DNA of 64,000 nt from Dyella sp. OK004 (GCF_900114495.1 NZ_FOZI01000003.1:682001-746000); one strand, 5' to 3'. Counted from the first letter of the stretch, positions 1 through 9,079 are shown. Numbers and translations: made by a program. Notes: generated by a model from the letters alone, not told the origin.

Positions 1-3000
1 TCCGCGGCTCGTCAGCGCGCACACGGAACCATGCGGCGTACAGCGCGGGCAGATAGAACAAGGTCAGCACGGTGGCGACGGTGATACCACCCATCAGCGA
101 GGTCGCCATCGGACCGAAGAAGTTGCTGCGCAACAGCGGGATCAAAGCCAGTACCGCCGCCGCGGCAGTGAGCGTGATCGGGCGGAAACGCCGTACGGTG
201 GCGCCGACGATCGCTTCCCAGCGCGGATGCCCCGCCTGGATGTCCTGCTCGATCTGGTCCACCAGGATCACCGAGTTACGCATGATGATGCCGAGCATGG
301 CGATGGTGCCAAGCATGGCGACGAAGCCGAACGGCTGGTGGAATACCAGCAGCGAGGCGATCACGCCGATCAGGCCCAGCGGTGCGGTGAGCACCACCAT
401 GAAGGTGCGGCCGATGCTTTGCAGCTGAATCATCAGCAGGGTCAGCACGGCGATCATCATCAGCGGCATCTGCGCATTGATCGAACCCTGCGCCTTCTGG
501 TTCTGCTCTACTGAACCGCCGACTTCGATGCGATAGCCGACTGGCAAGTGCTTGCGCACCTCGTCCAGCTGCTTGTCGATGGTGTTGGTGACGTCCAGGC
601 CCTGCGCGCCGTTACGTGTATCAGACTGCACGTTGATCGACGGCTGGCGGTCGCGCTCCCAGATCACGCCATATTCCAATCCATAGCTGACTTTGCCGAG
701 CTGGCCCAGCGGAATCGCGGCGCCGCTGGGCGTGGGTATGGCCAGCCGTTCGATCTGATCGGGATGGACGCGGTCGCCCTTCGGTGCACGCAAGTCGACG
801 GCGATTAGCTTGTCGCGCTCGCGGTACTGGCTCACGGTGGTGCCGGACAGCGACATGGTAAGGAAGTTGGCAACGTCCTGCGAGCTGATGCCGAGCTGGC
901 GCGCCTTGATCTGGTCGATCTCGAAGCGCACCGAACGCTCGGCCGGCTCGTCCCAGTCGAACTGCACGCCCTTGGTGCGTGAGTCGGCACGCATCACTGC
1001 AGCAACTTGCTCGGCGATACCGCGCACGGTGGCGATGTCGTCACCATTGATACGGAACTGCACCGGGAAGCCGACCGGCGGGCCGTTCTCCAGCCGGCTC
1101 ACACGGGTGCGCACGGCGGTGAACTCGCGCGGCAGCATGCCGTCCAGATAGTGCGCCAGTTGCTCGCGCTGCTCGATATTCTTGGCGGTGATCACGAACT
1201 GCGCGAAGTTGGGCTGCGCCAGTTGCTGGTCCAGCGGCAGATAGAAACGCGGCGCGCCGCTGCCGACAAAGCTGACGTAGTTGGCGACTTCCTTGCGGTC
1301 CTTGATCGCGGCCTCAAGTCGTTTTACCTGAGTCAGTGTAGCGTCGTACGAAGCGCCTTCTGGCAGACGCAGATCGACCAGCAACTCAGGGCGGTCCGAG
1401 CTGGGGAAGAACTGCTTCGGCACCAGGCCGAAACCAGCCAGCGAGATCACGAACAGCGCGACCGTCGACGCCAGCACCAGGAAGCGGTGACGCAGGCAGA
1501 AGTCCAGCCAGCCGCGGAAACGCCGATAGAACGTGGTGTCGTAGATCTCGATATCGCCTTCGTGATGCACGATGGCGGCGGCCTTGGCGGCGCGCGCGTC
1601 GTTCCAGCGCTGAGGCAGCACACGAGCCCACCATTCCTTGCCCGGCTTCGCGCGCTCGTGATGCTCGGGCAGCATGTAATAGCCCAGCAGCGGAATCAGA
1701 ATCACCGCCGCCAGCCAGGACACCAGCAGTGCGATGGCGGAGACCTCGAAGATCGAACGCGTGTATTCGCCCGTGCCCGACTTGGCCAGTGCGATCGGCA
1801 GGAAGCCCGAGACGGTCACCAGGGTGCCGGTAAGCATCGGGAACGCGGTGCTGGTATAGGCGAATGCGGCGGCGCGCACCCGGCTCCAGCCCTGCTCCAG
1901 TTTCACCGACATCATTTCCACGGCGATGATCGCGTCATCCACCAGCAGGCCGAGCGCCAGCACCAGCGTGCCCAGCGAGACCTTGTGCAGGCCGATGCCG
2001 AGCAACTCCATGCACAGCGCGGTCGCCGCCAGCACGAACGGAATCGAGATCACCACCACCATGCCGGTACGGAAACCCAGGCTGAGCAGGCTCACCAGCA
2101 ACACGATGGCGATGGCCTCGGCGACCGACTCCAGGAAGTCGTCGACCGAATGCGAGACCGCATGCGGCATGCTGGTGACTTCAGCCAGTTTCAGGCCGGC
2201 CGGCAGGCGCTTCTGCAAATCGATGGTGGCTTTGTCCAGCGCTTTGCCGAGCTGGATAACGTCGCCGCCCGGCTGCATGGTGATGCCGACGCCGAGCACG
2301 TGTTGCGACATGAAGCGCATCTGCTGGCTCGGCGGATCGTCGTAGCCGCGGCGAATGGTGGCGATGTCGCCGAGGCGCAGCGTCTGGTTGTTGATGCGCA
2401 GCAAGGTGTTCTTCAGCGCATCCAGATCGTTGAACTGGCCGGTGGGACGCACGAATACGCGATCGTCGGCGGTGGTAATGACACCGGCCGCGGCGACCGC
2501 ATTCTGCTGGTTGATCGCCTGGGCGATCTGCTGCGGGCTGATGCCGAGCTTGGACAGCCGCGCATTCGGCATCTCGATAAAGATGCGCTGGTTCTGGTCG
2601 CCGAGGTAATCGACCTTGGCCACGCCGGGCACGCGCAGCAGTTCAGTGCGCAGCTGGTCGGCGTAGTCGTGCAATTGCGCCGGGGTGTAGCCGTCGCCTT
2701 CCAGCGCATAGATATTGGTGTAGACGTCGCCGAACTCGTCATTGAAGAACGGCCCCTGCACGCCTTGCGGCAGCTGGGCGGCCATGTCGCCGACTTTTTT
2801 GCGTACCTGGTACCAAGTATCCGGCACGCTGGAAGCCGGCGCCGAATCCTTGATATTGAAGAAGATCAGCGATTCTCCGGGCCGCGAATAGCTGCGCAGG
2901 AAATCGATCGACGGCGTTTCCTGTAGTTTTCGCGAGATGCGGTCGGTGACTTGTTCCTGCACCTGCTTGGCGTCGGCGCCGGGCCACATGGTCTGGATCA

Positions 3001-3181
3001 CCATCACCTTGAAGGTGAACGGCGGATCTTCCGACTGCGATAGGCGGCTGTACGACAGCATGCCGAACAGCGCCACCATGATCATGATGAAGAACACCAG
3101 CGACTGGTGGCGCAGCGCCCAGGCGGAGAGATTGAAGCGCCCTTCTTCGTGCCCGGAGGAATTCTGTGTGGGCGAACTCAT
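1..3181 (-). CDS. RND-family efflux transporter permease (3' end cut by window edge)
   Basis: Inner-membrane proton-driven pump of the AcrB/TriC-like RND superfamily, expected to work with the adaptor encoded just upstream and an outer-membrane channel not present here. About 1060 codons are visible and only the last few residues are missing. The start ATG at 3181 overlaps the adaptor stop as ATGA. The N-terminus has the usual first membrane helix (FFIMIMVALFGM) after a short cytoplasmic tail, followed by a periplasmic porter region. The TM4 proton-relay motif GLLVDDAIIAVEMM is intact, and the final helices (MLGIMMRNSVILVDQIEQD and on) are present. Substrate cannot be read from sequence. The drug or toxic-compound export role is inferred from family and from the divergent TetR regulator. 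Confidence 0.93.
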   Translation of the reverse strand, partial: MSSPTQNSSGHEEGRFNLSAWALRHQSLVFFIMIMVALFGMLSYSRLSQSEDPPFTFKVMVIQTMWPGADAKQVQEQVTDRISRKLQETPSIDFLRSYSRPGESLIFFNIKDSAPASSVPDTWYQVRKKVGDMAAQLPQGVQGPFFNDEFGDVYTNIYALEGDGYTPAQLHDYADQLRTELLRVPGVAKVDYLGDQNQRIFIEMPNARLSKLGISPQQIAQAINQQNAVAAAGVITTADDRVFVRPTGQFNDLDALKNTLLRINNQTLRLGDIATIRRGYDDPPSQQMRFMSQHVLGVGITMQPGGDVIQLGKALDKATIDLQKRLPAGLKLAEVTSMPHAVSHSVDDFLESVAEAIAIVLLVSLLSLGFRTGMVVVISIPFVLAATALCMELLGIGLHKVSLGTLVLALGLLVDDAIIAVEMMSVKLEQGWSRVRAAAFAYTSTAFPMLTGTLVTVSGFLPIALAKSGTGEYTRSIFEVSAIALLVSWLAAVILIPLLGYYMLPEHHERAKPGKEWWARVLPQRWNDARAAKAAAIVHHEGDIEIYDTTFYRRFRGWLDFCLRHRFLVLASTVALFVISLAGFGLVPKQFFPSSDRPELLVDLRLPEGASYDATLTQVKRLEAAIKDRKEVANYVSFVGSGAPRFYLPLDQQLAQPNFAQFVITAKNIEQREQLAHYLDGMLPREFTAVRTRVSRLENGPPVGFPVQFRINGDDIATVRGIAEQVAAVMRADSRTKGVQFDWDEPAERSVRFEIDQIKARQLGISSQDVANFLTMSLSGTTVSQYRERDKLIAVDLRAPKGDRVHPDQIERLAIPTPSGAAIPLGQLGKVSYGLEYGVIWERDRQPSINVQSDTRNGAQGLDVTNTIDKQLDEVRKHLPVGYRIEVGGSVEQNQKAQGSINAQMPLMMIAVLTLLMIQLQSIGRTFMVVLTAPLGLIGVIASLLVFHQPFGFVAMLGTIAMLGIIMRNSVILVDQIEQDIQAGHPRWEAIVGATVRRFRPITLTAAAAVLALIPLLRSNFFGPMATSLMGGITVATVLTLFYLPALYAAWFRVRADEPR

Positions 3182-4314
3182 AGCGGCGCGTCCTCCGGAT
3201 GCGGCGGCGTCACCGGCTGCACTTTCTCGCCTGCGGTAACGGTGTGTACGCCCTGCATCACCACGCGCTCACCGGCGTTCAGGCCGGTGCTCACCAGTAC
3301 GTCGCGTTCGCCATAGCGCAGCACGCTGACCGGGCGCAGCTCCAGCTTGGAATCTTCGGCACGCACGACCCACACCGCGGTCTTTTCGCCCTGATGGAAC
3401 AGCGCGGTGGCCGGCAATCGCACCGACTTGCCCTGGTTGGCCGCTGGTGCGAGCGCCACGTCAGCGGTCATGCCCAGGCGCAGTTGCGCGCCAGGCTCGT
3501 CGATGGATGCCTTGACCCGATAGGTGCGTGCCTGCGGATCGGCGGCGGGTGAGATGTCGCGCACACGCGCGGCGATCGGCTTGCCGGACAAGGCCAGCAC
3601 GTTCACCGTGGCCACCTGCCCTACCGCGACGTCGGACAAGCGATCCTCCGGCACGTCGAAGAACACATCGCGTTCACCCGACCAGGCGAAGCCGAACACC
3701 GGCTGGCCGGCCGCAAGCACCTGCCCGACTTCGGCCTGCTCGCTCGTGATGCTGCCGTCGCGGTCGGCCACCAGGGTGGTGTAGCGCGACTGGTTCTGGC
3801 TCAGCGCGAGCTGCTGCCTGGCCTGATCGCGGCTGGCGAGCGCGGCGGCATAGGCGTCGCGGGTCTGTTCCAGCTGGAGCCGACTGATCAGGTTTTCCCT
3901 TGCCTGCGCTTCATCGCGGTCGCGCTGCTGGGTGGCGAAGACCAGGCGATGTTCGGCGGCGTCGAGTGCCGCCTGGGCCGAGGCCTGGGTCTTGCTCGCA
4001 TCGGCATCGTCGAGCCGGGCCAGCGGCTGGCCTTTCTTCACCGTGTCGCCCAGGTGCGCGTAGCGCGCGATCAACTGACCGCCGATGCGGAACGACAGCG
4101 GCATCTCGTAACGCGCGTGGATTTCGCCGGGGAAGCGCAGCGCCTGTGCGCTGTCCGCGGTGGCGACCGGCTGCGCGATCACCGGCCGCGCCGCTTCGGT
4201 CTCGGGCGCTTTGCCACCGCAGGCGGACAAGACGGCGACCGCCAGGGTCGTGCCAAGTAGCCGCAACGGCCGAAGCCGCAGGCCGCCCGGGCCGGAATGA
4301 TGGTGCTGAGTCAT
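3178..4314 (-). CDS. RND efflux periplasmic adaptor (membrane fusion protein), lipoprotein
   Basis: HlyD/AcrA-type adaptor of 378 residues linking the RND pump to an outer-membrane channel. The start at 4314 is chosen because AGGAG lies about 5 nt upstream and gives a clean lipoprotein signal with lipobox LSAC and acylated Cys32; an upstream in-frame ATG at 4350 has no such support. Biotinyl-lipoyl-like halves flank an alpha-helical hairpin (about residues 95-175, rich in A, Q, R and L), followed by the beta-barrel and membrane-proximal domains. It overlaps the pump gene by 4 nt, so the two are translationally coupled in one operon. Confidence 0.93.
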   Translation of the reverse strand: MTQHHHSGPGGLRLRPLRLLGTTLAVAVLSACGGKAPETEAARPVIAQPVATADSAQALRFPGEIHARYEMPLSFRIGGQLIARYAHLGDTVKKGQPLARLDDADASKTQASAQAALDAAEHRLVFATQQRDRDEAQARENLISRLQLEQTRDAYAAALASRDQARQQLALSQNQSRYTTLVADRDGSITSEQAEVGQVLAAGQPVFGFAWSGERDVFFDVPEDRLSDVAVGQVATVNVLALSGKPIAARVRDISPAADPQARTYRVKASIDEPGAQLRLGMTADVALAPAANQGKSVRLPATALFHQGEKTAVWVVRAEDSKLELRPVSVLRYGERDVLVSTGLNAGERVVMQGVHTVTAGEKVQPVTPPHPEDAPL

Positions 4315-4377
4315 GGGTTGCTCCTGGGGAGGACGGGCGCGCAGGCGCACCCGCCGGGGATTCAGTGCCGAACACTA

Positions 4378-4391
4378 ATACACAGTTGTAT
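4378..4391. promoter_or_regulatory. Inverted repeat, likely TetR operator
   Basis: ATACA-CAGT-TGTAT lies in the 135-bp space between the divergent RND operon and the TetR gene, a usual position for a TetR-family operator controlling both. Binding by the adjacent regulator is inferred. Confidence 0.5.
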
Positions 4392-4449
4392 CTGAATTCA
4401 ACAAAGAATCCAAATGATGACATTTGTCACCTCGTGCTAGGATGCGCGC

Positions 4450-5076
4450 ATGTCCCGTAAAACCCTGCCCCGTAAGCGACTTACCCGCGAGGAAAGCCGC
4501 GACCAGACCCGCCAGCGCCTGCTCGACGCGGCGGCGGTGATCATTGCGAAAAAGGGCTTGCCGGCGACCAGCGTGGAAGACATCGCGGCACGCGCCGGCT
4601 ATACCCGCGGCGCGTTCTATTCGAATTTCACCAGCAAGACCGATCTGTTCATCGAGCTGCTGAAGCGCGACCACGACGACATCCAGAATCAGCTGCAGCA
4701 GATCCTGGATGCGGGCTTATCGATCGAAGACACACAGGCGCAGCTGGCGGTGTTCTATGCCGAGTGCTATCGCGACGACAACAACTTCGCGCTATGGGCC
4801 GAGGCCCGCCTGCACGCGTTGCGCGATACCAAGTTCCGCACGCGCTTCAATGCGCTGTGCCTGGAGAAGCGCGACGTCATTGCGTATTTCATCACGCAGT
4901 TCTGCGCCATGATGAAAAAGACCCCGCCTGCTCCGGCCGCTGACCTGGCCTTCGGCACCATGTCGCTGATCGACGGCATGCGCTTCTTCAATGCCTGCAT
5001 GCCGAACGAGCTGCCCGACCAGAACGCTCAGGCCGCGCTGGCCGCGATGTTCAGCGCAACTTTCTTCCAGAAATGA
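4450..5076 (+). CDS. TetR/AcrR-family transcriptional regulator
   Basis: A 208-residue repressor with a basic N-terminus and a typical TetR helix-turn-helix at about residues 20-65 (AAAVIIAKKGLPATSVEDIA, then AGYTRGAFYSNFTSKTDLF), followed by a helical ligand-binding domain. It is divergent from the RND pump operon across a short intergenic region holding an inverted repeat. The arrangement suggests local repression of the pump and autoregulation; the ligand is unknown. Confidence 0.9.
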   Translation: MSRKTLPRKRLTREESRDQTRQRLLDAAAVIIAKKGLPATSVEDIAARAGYTRGAFYSNFTSKTDLFIELLKRDHDDIQNQLQQILDAGLSIEDTQAQLAVFYAECYRDDNNFALWAEARLHALRDTKFRTRFNALCLEKRDVIAYFITQFCAMMKKTPPAPAADLAFGTMSLIDGMRFFNACMPNELPDQNAQAALAAMFSATFFQK

Positions 5077-5106
5077 TGGCCTGGCCGCCAAGGCCACGGC
5101 ATTGAA

Positions 5107-6729
5107 CTAACCTGCGGATGCATGGCCGGATACAAGCGCCCGGCCCCTTCCTTTTATCGGACGCCAGCGCATTTCTCCCTGGATCATCATCCACGCACTG
5201 ATCGCACTCAGTAATGCGAGTGCCGCGGAAACCAGCATGACCCAGCGGAAACCGGCCACGAAGGACAGGCCAACGGCGTGTTTCACCGCGGCCCCGTCCG
5301 GATAGCCTTCCGGAATCGCGATGCCTGCGAGTTTCTGGCGTTGCGCCATCACCGACGACAGTACATCCGAAGGCGCGTGCAGGCGCGTGAGTTCATCGGC
5401 CAGCCTCACGTCGAAGACTCGGGTCAGCACGACGCCGAACAGGGCGATCGCCAGCAACGCCGCGGTGCGCGAAACCGCATTGTTGATGCCCGACGCGGTG
5501 CCGGCGAGATCGGGACCCACCGCATTCATCACCGTGGTGGTGAGCGGCGCCACGGTGATGCTCATGCCGAGCCCGAGCACGCATATCGCGGGAAAGAAAG
5601 CCATCCAATACGAGCTGCCGATCGATGGCCACGCGAACAAAGCGAACCCGATGGCAGCGATCACCGGACCAATAACAAGCGGAGGCTTCGGCCCGAACAC
5701 ATCGACCAGCGTCCCCGCCCAGCGCGACAGCAGGAACATGATGGCAATGAACGGCAACAGGGCGGCCCCGGCCGACGTAGCGCCGTAACCTTGCACCTGG
5801 ATCAGGTTGAGCGGCAGGAAGAACAGGCTTCCGCCCAGCGCCGCGTAAAGCAGCAAGGTCAATACATTGGCACCGGCGAAGTTGCGTTCGCGAAACAGTC
5901 CGAGCGGCAGCATAGGTGCCGCACTACGCGCCTCTATCCGCACAAACATCAGCAGTGCGGCGATGCCGATGGCGGCGGCGCTCCATACCGGCGTCGCGAG
6001 CCAGCCGCGGGACGGCGCCTCGATCAGCGCAAATACGACGCCCGCCAGACCGATCGTCGCCAGAACGGCACCTGCCACATCGACGGCGCCGCTGTCCGCT
6101 CCGCGGCTCTCGGGAACCTTGGCCGCACAGATCAGCATTAGCAAAGCACCGACAGGCACGTTTACCAGGAAGGCCCAGATCCACGAATAATGGTCGACCA
6201 GAAAGCCCCCGATCACCGGCCCGATCGCCGCCGTGATGCCGCTGAAGGCTGACCAGGTGCCAATCGCGGCACCGCGCTCAGCCTGCGGAAACGTGGCGCT
6301 TATCAACGCGAGGCTGCCGGGCACCAATAGCGCCGCGCCGATGCCCTGCACCGCGCGCGCCGCGATGAGCAGGCCGACATCCGCCGATAGCGAGCAACCC
6401 ACGGATGCCAGCGTGAACAGGCCGATGCCGAACATGAAGATGCGCCGGCGCCCGAAGCGATCGCCCAACACACCGCCCACCAACAGCAGCGATGCCAGGA
6501 ACAGCGCATACGACTCCATGATCCATTGCGCATCAGACGTGGTGGCGCCCAGCTCTCGTTGAATGGCCGGCAGCGCAACATTCACCACCGTGCCGTCGAT
6601 AAACGCCAGGCTGGAACCGAGAATCGCCGCGACCAGCGTCCAATACCGAGAAGGCGCCGAACAAGGCCTCGCCGCCTCGCCGTGCAGGATGACGCCGCTA
6701 TCGCAGGGAGGCTTTCCGATCTGGCTCAT
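5107..6729 (-). CDS. MFS transporter, DHA2 (EmrB/QacA) family
   Basis: A 540-residue multidrug:H+ antiporter-type protein with about 14 predicted membrane helices. The DHA2 motif A loop GDRFGRRRIF follows helix 2, and helix 1 carries the characteristic FIDGTVVNVALPAI. Start choice: ATG 6729 overlaps as ATGA the stop of a 23-codon ORF that has a strong Shine-Dalgarno, whereas the in-frame ATG at 6741 has none. It lies downstream of an ArsR-family regulator on the same strand, so it is probably co-transcribed with and controlled by it. The substrate is unknown. Confidence 0.9.
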   Translation of the reverse strand: MSQIGKPPCDSGVILHGEAARPCSAPSRYWTLVAAILGSSLAFIDGTVVNVALPAIQRELGATTSDAQWIMESYALFLASLLLVGGVLGDRFGRRRIFMFGIGLFTLASVGCSLSADVGLLIAARAVQGIGAALLVPGSLALISATFPQAERGAAIGTWSAFSGITAAIGPVIGGFLVDHYSWIWAFLVNVPVGALLMLICAAKVPESRGADSGAVDVAGAVLATIGLAGVVFALIEAPSRGWLATPVWSAAAIGIAALLMFVRIEARSAAPMLPLGLFRERNFAGANVLTLLLYAALGGSLFFLPLNLIQVQGYGATSAGAALLPFIAIMFLLSRWAGTLVDVFGPKPPLVIGPVIAAIGFALFAWPSIGSSYWMAFFPAICVLGLGMSITVAPLTTTVMNAVGPDLAGTASGINNAVSRTAALLAIALFGVVLTRVFDVRLADELTRLHAPSDVLSSVMAQRQKLAGIAIPEGYPDGAAVKHAVGLSFVAGFRWVMLVSAALALLSAISAWMMIQGEMRWRPIKGRGRALVSGHASAG

Positions 6730-6797
6730 GGCCGCCGCCATGGAAGCGGGAGCATTACGGAACCGGGCAAGATGGGTGTCTCGGGACGCGATGCCAT
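6726..6797 (-). CDS. Short ORF (23 codons) coupling the ArsR gene to the MFS gene
   Basis: ATG at 6797 has GAGGAG 6 nt upstream, the best ribosome-binding site in this operon, and its TGA overlaps the MFS start as ATGA. The peptide starts MASRPETPILPGS and ends PWRRP. No family is recognised. It may exist only to deliver ribosomes to the MFS start, or encode a leader peptide. Expression is inferred from the Shine-Dalgarno and the coupling. Confidence 0.4.
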   Translation of the reverse strand: MASRPETPILPGSVMLPLPWRRP

Positions 6798-6816
6798 GGT
6801 GTGCTCCTCGGTTTGC

Positions 6817-7200
6817 TCAGCCAACCCTGGTTTTCGCGGCCGCCGTTCTCCGTTTTGCCACCCGTTGACGCTCCATCAACTGCGCTTTGTACGCGCCCAT
6901 GATGGCCGGTAGCAGGCCGGGAAAGCGCTGCTCGATTTCCTTGCAACGCGTGGTGTTGTGCATTTCCACGCCGTGCCGTTCGCTGCGGATCAGGCCGGCC
7001 TCGCGCAGCGCGCGAAAATGTTGCGAAAGCGTGGACTTGGGAATGTTGCGATCGCGGATCTGCAGGAAGGTAGAACAGGTCTGGGCACACTTCGAACCGG
7101 CCATCTCCGCATAGATCGCCACGCGCACGGGGTCGGACAGCGCATGGAGGATGCCCTCCATGGTGACGTCCTCGATCGATGGGTGGACCAGGGGTTTCAT
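6817..7200 (-). CDS. ArsR-family winged-helix regulator
   Basis: A 127-residue small winged-helix protein. The DNA-binding core includes ILHALSDPVRVAIYAEMA, then IPKSTLSQHFRALREAGLI (recognition helix) and the wing RSERHGVEMHN. A Cys pair (KCAQTC) precedes the helix-turn-helix and could sense thiols, oxidants or metal; this is inference. ATG 7200 has a poor ribosome site. ATG 7161 has GAGGA 7 nt upstream and is a credible alternative giving a shorter protein. It is divergent from the dehydrogenase gene with operator-like half-sites between them, so it probably represses both sides. Confidence 0.85.
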   Translation of the reverse strand: MKPLVHPSIEDVTMEGILHALSDPVRVAIYAEMAGSKCAQTCSTFLQIRDRNIPKSTLSQHFRALREAGLIRSERHGVEMHNTTRCKEIEQRFPGLLPAIMGAYKAQLMERQRVAKRRTAAAKTRVG

Positions 7201-7219
7201 GCCGTCATGTTATCGCCCC

Positions 7220-7256
7220 TTGACTCTTAGTTCTATAGTTCATATGTTGCGAACTA
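7220..7256 (+). promoter_or_regulatory. Sigma70-like promoter overlapped by TAGTTC operator half-sites
   Basis: TTGACT (7220-7225), 17 nt, TATGTT (7243-7248) forms a good promoter for the dehydrogenase gene. TAGTTC-N9-GAACTA (7236-7256) covers the -10, and an extra direct TAGTTC lies at 7228-7233. The overlap suggests repression by the divergent ArsR-family protein. Confidence 0.55.
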
Positions 7257-7300
7257 CTGAAGTACACCCTCCCTACTCTCCCTCGCAAACAGGACAAGTC

Positions 7301-8047
7301 ATGAGCAAGCTCAAAGGCAAAGTCGCCGTCGTTACCGGCGCATCCAAGGGGATTGGCGCCGCTATCGCCAAGTCGCTGGGCGCGGAAGGCGCCTCCGTTG
7401 TAGTGAATTACGCGTCCAGCAAGGCGGGCGCCGATGGCGTGGTCGCCGCCATTAACGCGGCTGGCGGCAAGGCCATCGCCGTACAGGGCGACGTCTCCAA
7501 GGCGGCCGACGCGCAGGCCATCATCGATGCGGCGGTCAAGGAGTACGGCCGGCTTGATGTGCTGGTCAACAATTCGGGTGTGTATGAGTTCGCGCCGCTC
7601 GAGGAGATTACCGAGGAGCACTATCACAAGCAGTTCAACGTCAACGTGCTCGGCCTGCTGCTGACCACCCAGGCCGCGGCCAAGCATTTGGGCGAAGGTG
7701 GCAGCGTTATCAACATCGGCTCGCTGGTGACGCGCATCGCGCCCACCGGCGGCTCGGTCTACACCGCCACCAAGGGCGCGGTGGATGCCATTACCGCTGT
7801 GCTGTCGCGCGAACTGGGCGCACGCAAGATCCGCGTGAACGCCTTGAACCCGGGCATGGTCGAAACCGAAGGCACTCACTCGGCCGGCTTTATCGGTTCC
7901 GATTTCGAAACCTGGGCCGTCTCGCAGACCCCGCTGGGCCGCATCGGCCAGCCGAACGACATCGCCTCGATCGCGGTGTTCCTGGCTTCCGACGACTCGT
8001 ACTGGCTGACCGGCGAGAAGCTGTATGCCGGCGGCGGTGTGCGCTGA
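7301..8047 (+). CDS. SDR-family oxidoreductase
   Basis: A 248-residue classical short-chain dehydrogenase/reductase. The NAD(P)-binding glycine motif TGASKGIG is at about residues 12-19, the catalytic Ser region is NIGSLVT, and the active-site motif is YTATK. The structural motif reads NNSG instead of the more common NNAG. An Ala-Ser-Ser-Lys stretch after strand 2 hints at NADP preference. The start ATG 7301 begins MSKLKGKVAVVTGAS, as usual for FabG-like SDRs. Divergent transcription from the ArsR-MFS operon suggests a role in the same stress or detoxification response; the substrate is unknown. Confidence 0.92.
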   Translation: MSKLKGKVAVVTGASKGIGAAIAKSLGAEGASVVVNYASSKAGADGVVAAINAAGGKAIAVQGDVSKAADAQAIIDAAVKEYGRLDVLVNNSGVYEFAPLEEITEEHYHKQFNVNVLGLLLTTQAAAKHLGEGGSVINIGSLVTRIAPTGGSVYTATKGAVDAITAVLSRELGARKIRVNALNPGMVETEGTHSAGFIGSDFETWAVSQTPLGRIGQPNDIASIAVFLASDDSYWLTGEKLYAGGGVR

Positions 8048-8082
8048 TCCGGTAATCCGATCCAATCGTTGTTAGACGTCCA

Positions 8083-8118
8083 AACGAAGGGCGCCGATGC
8101 GGCGCCCTTCGTTGTTTT
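8083..8118 (+). terminator. Rho-independent terminator of the SDR gene
   Basis: Perfect 13-bp stem (8083-8095 with 8101-8113), loop GATGC, followed by GTTTT on the plus strand. The left-side A run also allows some function for the convergent lipoprotein gene. Confidence 0.8.
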
Positions 8119-8135
8119 GCATCGACGTTGATGTG

Positions 8136-8798
8136 TCAGTCCAGCCGCGCCATCAGGTCTTCCGCACCTTTCTTGATGCCGGTTCTTGACGCGCCTAGCG
8201 CACCGAACGTGGCTTTGACGTTCATGGCATTGGGATATTGCTTTGCGATATACGCATTAAGAAGGCGGTGGCTGGAGGCGTCGTAGATCTCCACCGCATA
8301 GCTCACCGAGCCCGACATCGCGCCTTCTTTGCCGCGAATCGACTGCACCACGTTGTACGGCCCGCCGGCGAGATCGAACTTGGTCACCGTGCCGACAAAC
8401 TGCTTGGTGGCCTTGGCCCCTGTCAGCGTGAGTTTCACTAGCAGCGTTCGCGGATCCGGGCGGTTCACCAGACTGAAGCGATACGACAGCGCTTCGCCAA
8501 ACTTGGTACGCATGTAGTCGGCCAGGTCCTGCTTGTCCTGCTCGGAGACCTTTTCGAACTGGTTGTCCGGGCCCCGATAGATGGTCACCGGCTCGACAAT
8601 GACCTTGTCATAGCGATGCCAATCCACTTCGGTCGTATAGGCGTAAGGCACGCGACCGGAGGAGTCGCTGGGGTTCGGCTGCAGTTCGGGCGAGGACTCC
8701 AGCCCGGTGTAATTGACCGGACGGGTGGTGGCGCAGGCCCCCAAGGCAAGACAGATGGCTGCCGTAGCCATCTGGCGCAACGCGGTTGAAGCTTTCAT
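8136..8798 (-). CDS. DUF3313-like lipoprotein
   Basis: A 220-residue predicted outer- or inner-membrane-anchored lipoprotein. The signal peptide ends in the lipobox LGAC (Cys22). The mature part resembles the DUF3313 family, with VIVEPVTIYRGPDNQF, a DKQDLADYMRTKFGEAL helix and a strand pattern after it. No molecular function is established for the family. It is divergent from a TetR-family gene with a strong palindrome between them, so its expression is probably controlled by that regulator. Confidence 0.75.
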   Translation of the reverse strand: MKASTALRQMATAAICLALGACATTRPVNYTGLESSPELQPNPSDSSGRVPYAYTTEVDWHRYDKVIVEPVTIYRGPDNQFEKVSEQDKQDLADYMRTKFGEALSYRFSLVNRPDPRTLLVKLTLTGAKATKQFVGTVTKFDLAGGPYNVVQSIRGKEGAMSGSVSYAVEIYDASSHRLLNAYIAKQYPNAMNVKATFGALGASRTGIKKGAEDLMARLD

Positions 8799-8992
8799 TC
8801 GATGGCTCCCAGATTGATTGAGCTAAGTGAAGGCAAACACGTCCCTGTCAGCGCGTGACAACACACGCTGCTGGGCCGCTTCGCTGTTTTCTTCAGAAAC
8901 GATGGCTACCGCGATGCCGGGAACGGCGGCGCGATAGCGAGGGATAGAACGCCCGACGACCAGCGGGTCTCCGGTCATACCGCATAATAATG

Positions 8993-9011
8993 AAACCGTA
9001 CGGTACGGTTT
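8993..9011. promoter_or_regulatory. 19-bp perfect palindrome, likely TetR operator
   Basis: AAACCGTAC-G-GTACGGTTT, nine perfectly matched bases on each side of one central base, lies 69 bp before the TetR start and about 195 bp before the divergent lipoprotein start. Use by the adjacent TetR protein is inferred from position and symmetry. Confidence 0.65.
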
Positions 9012-9079
9012 TAATCATAGAGAGGGATTTTCGTTCCCGTCAAGAAAAATGTACAGTTGGGTTCGCTTATGGAGCCCGT

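Noticed and set aside
1007-2926. A 639-codon plus-strand open frame opposite the RND pump
   Set aside because: The minus strand encodes an RND permease with intact motifs. The plus-strand product is rich in His, Gln and Arg, typical of a shadow frame.
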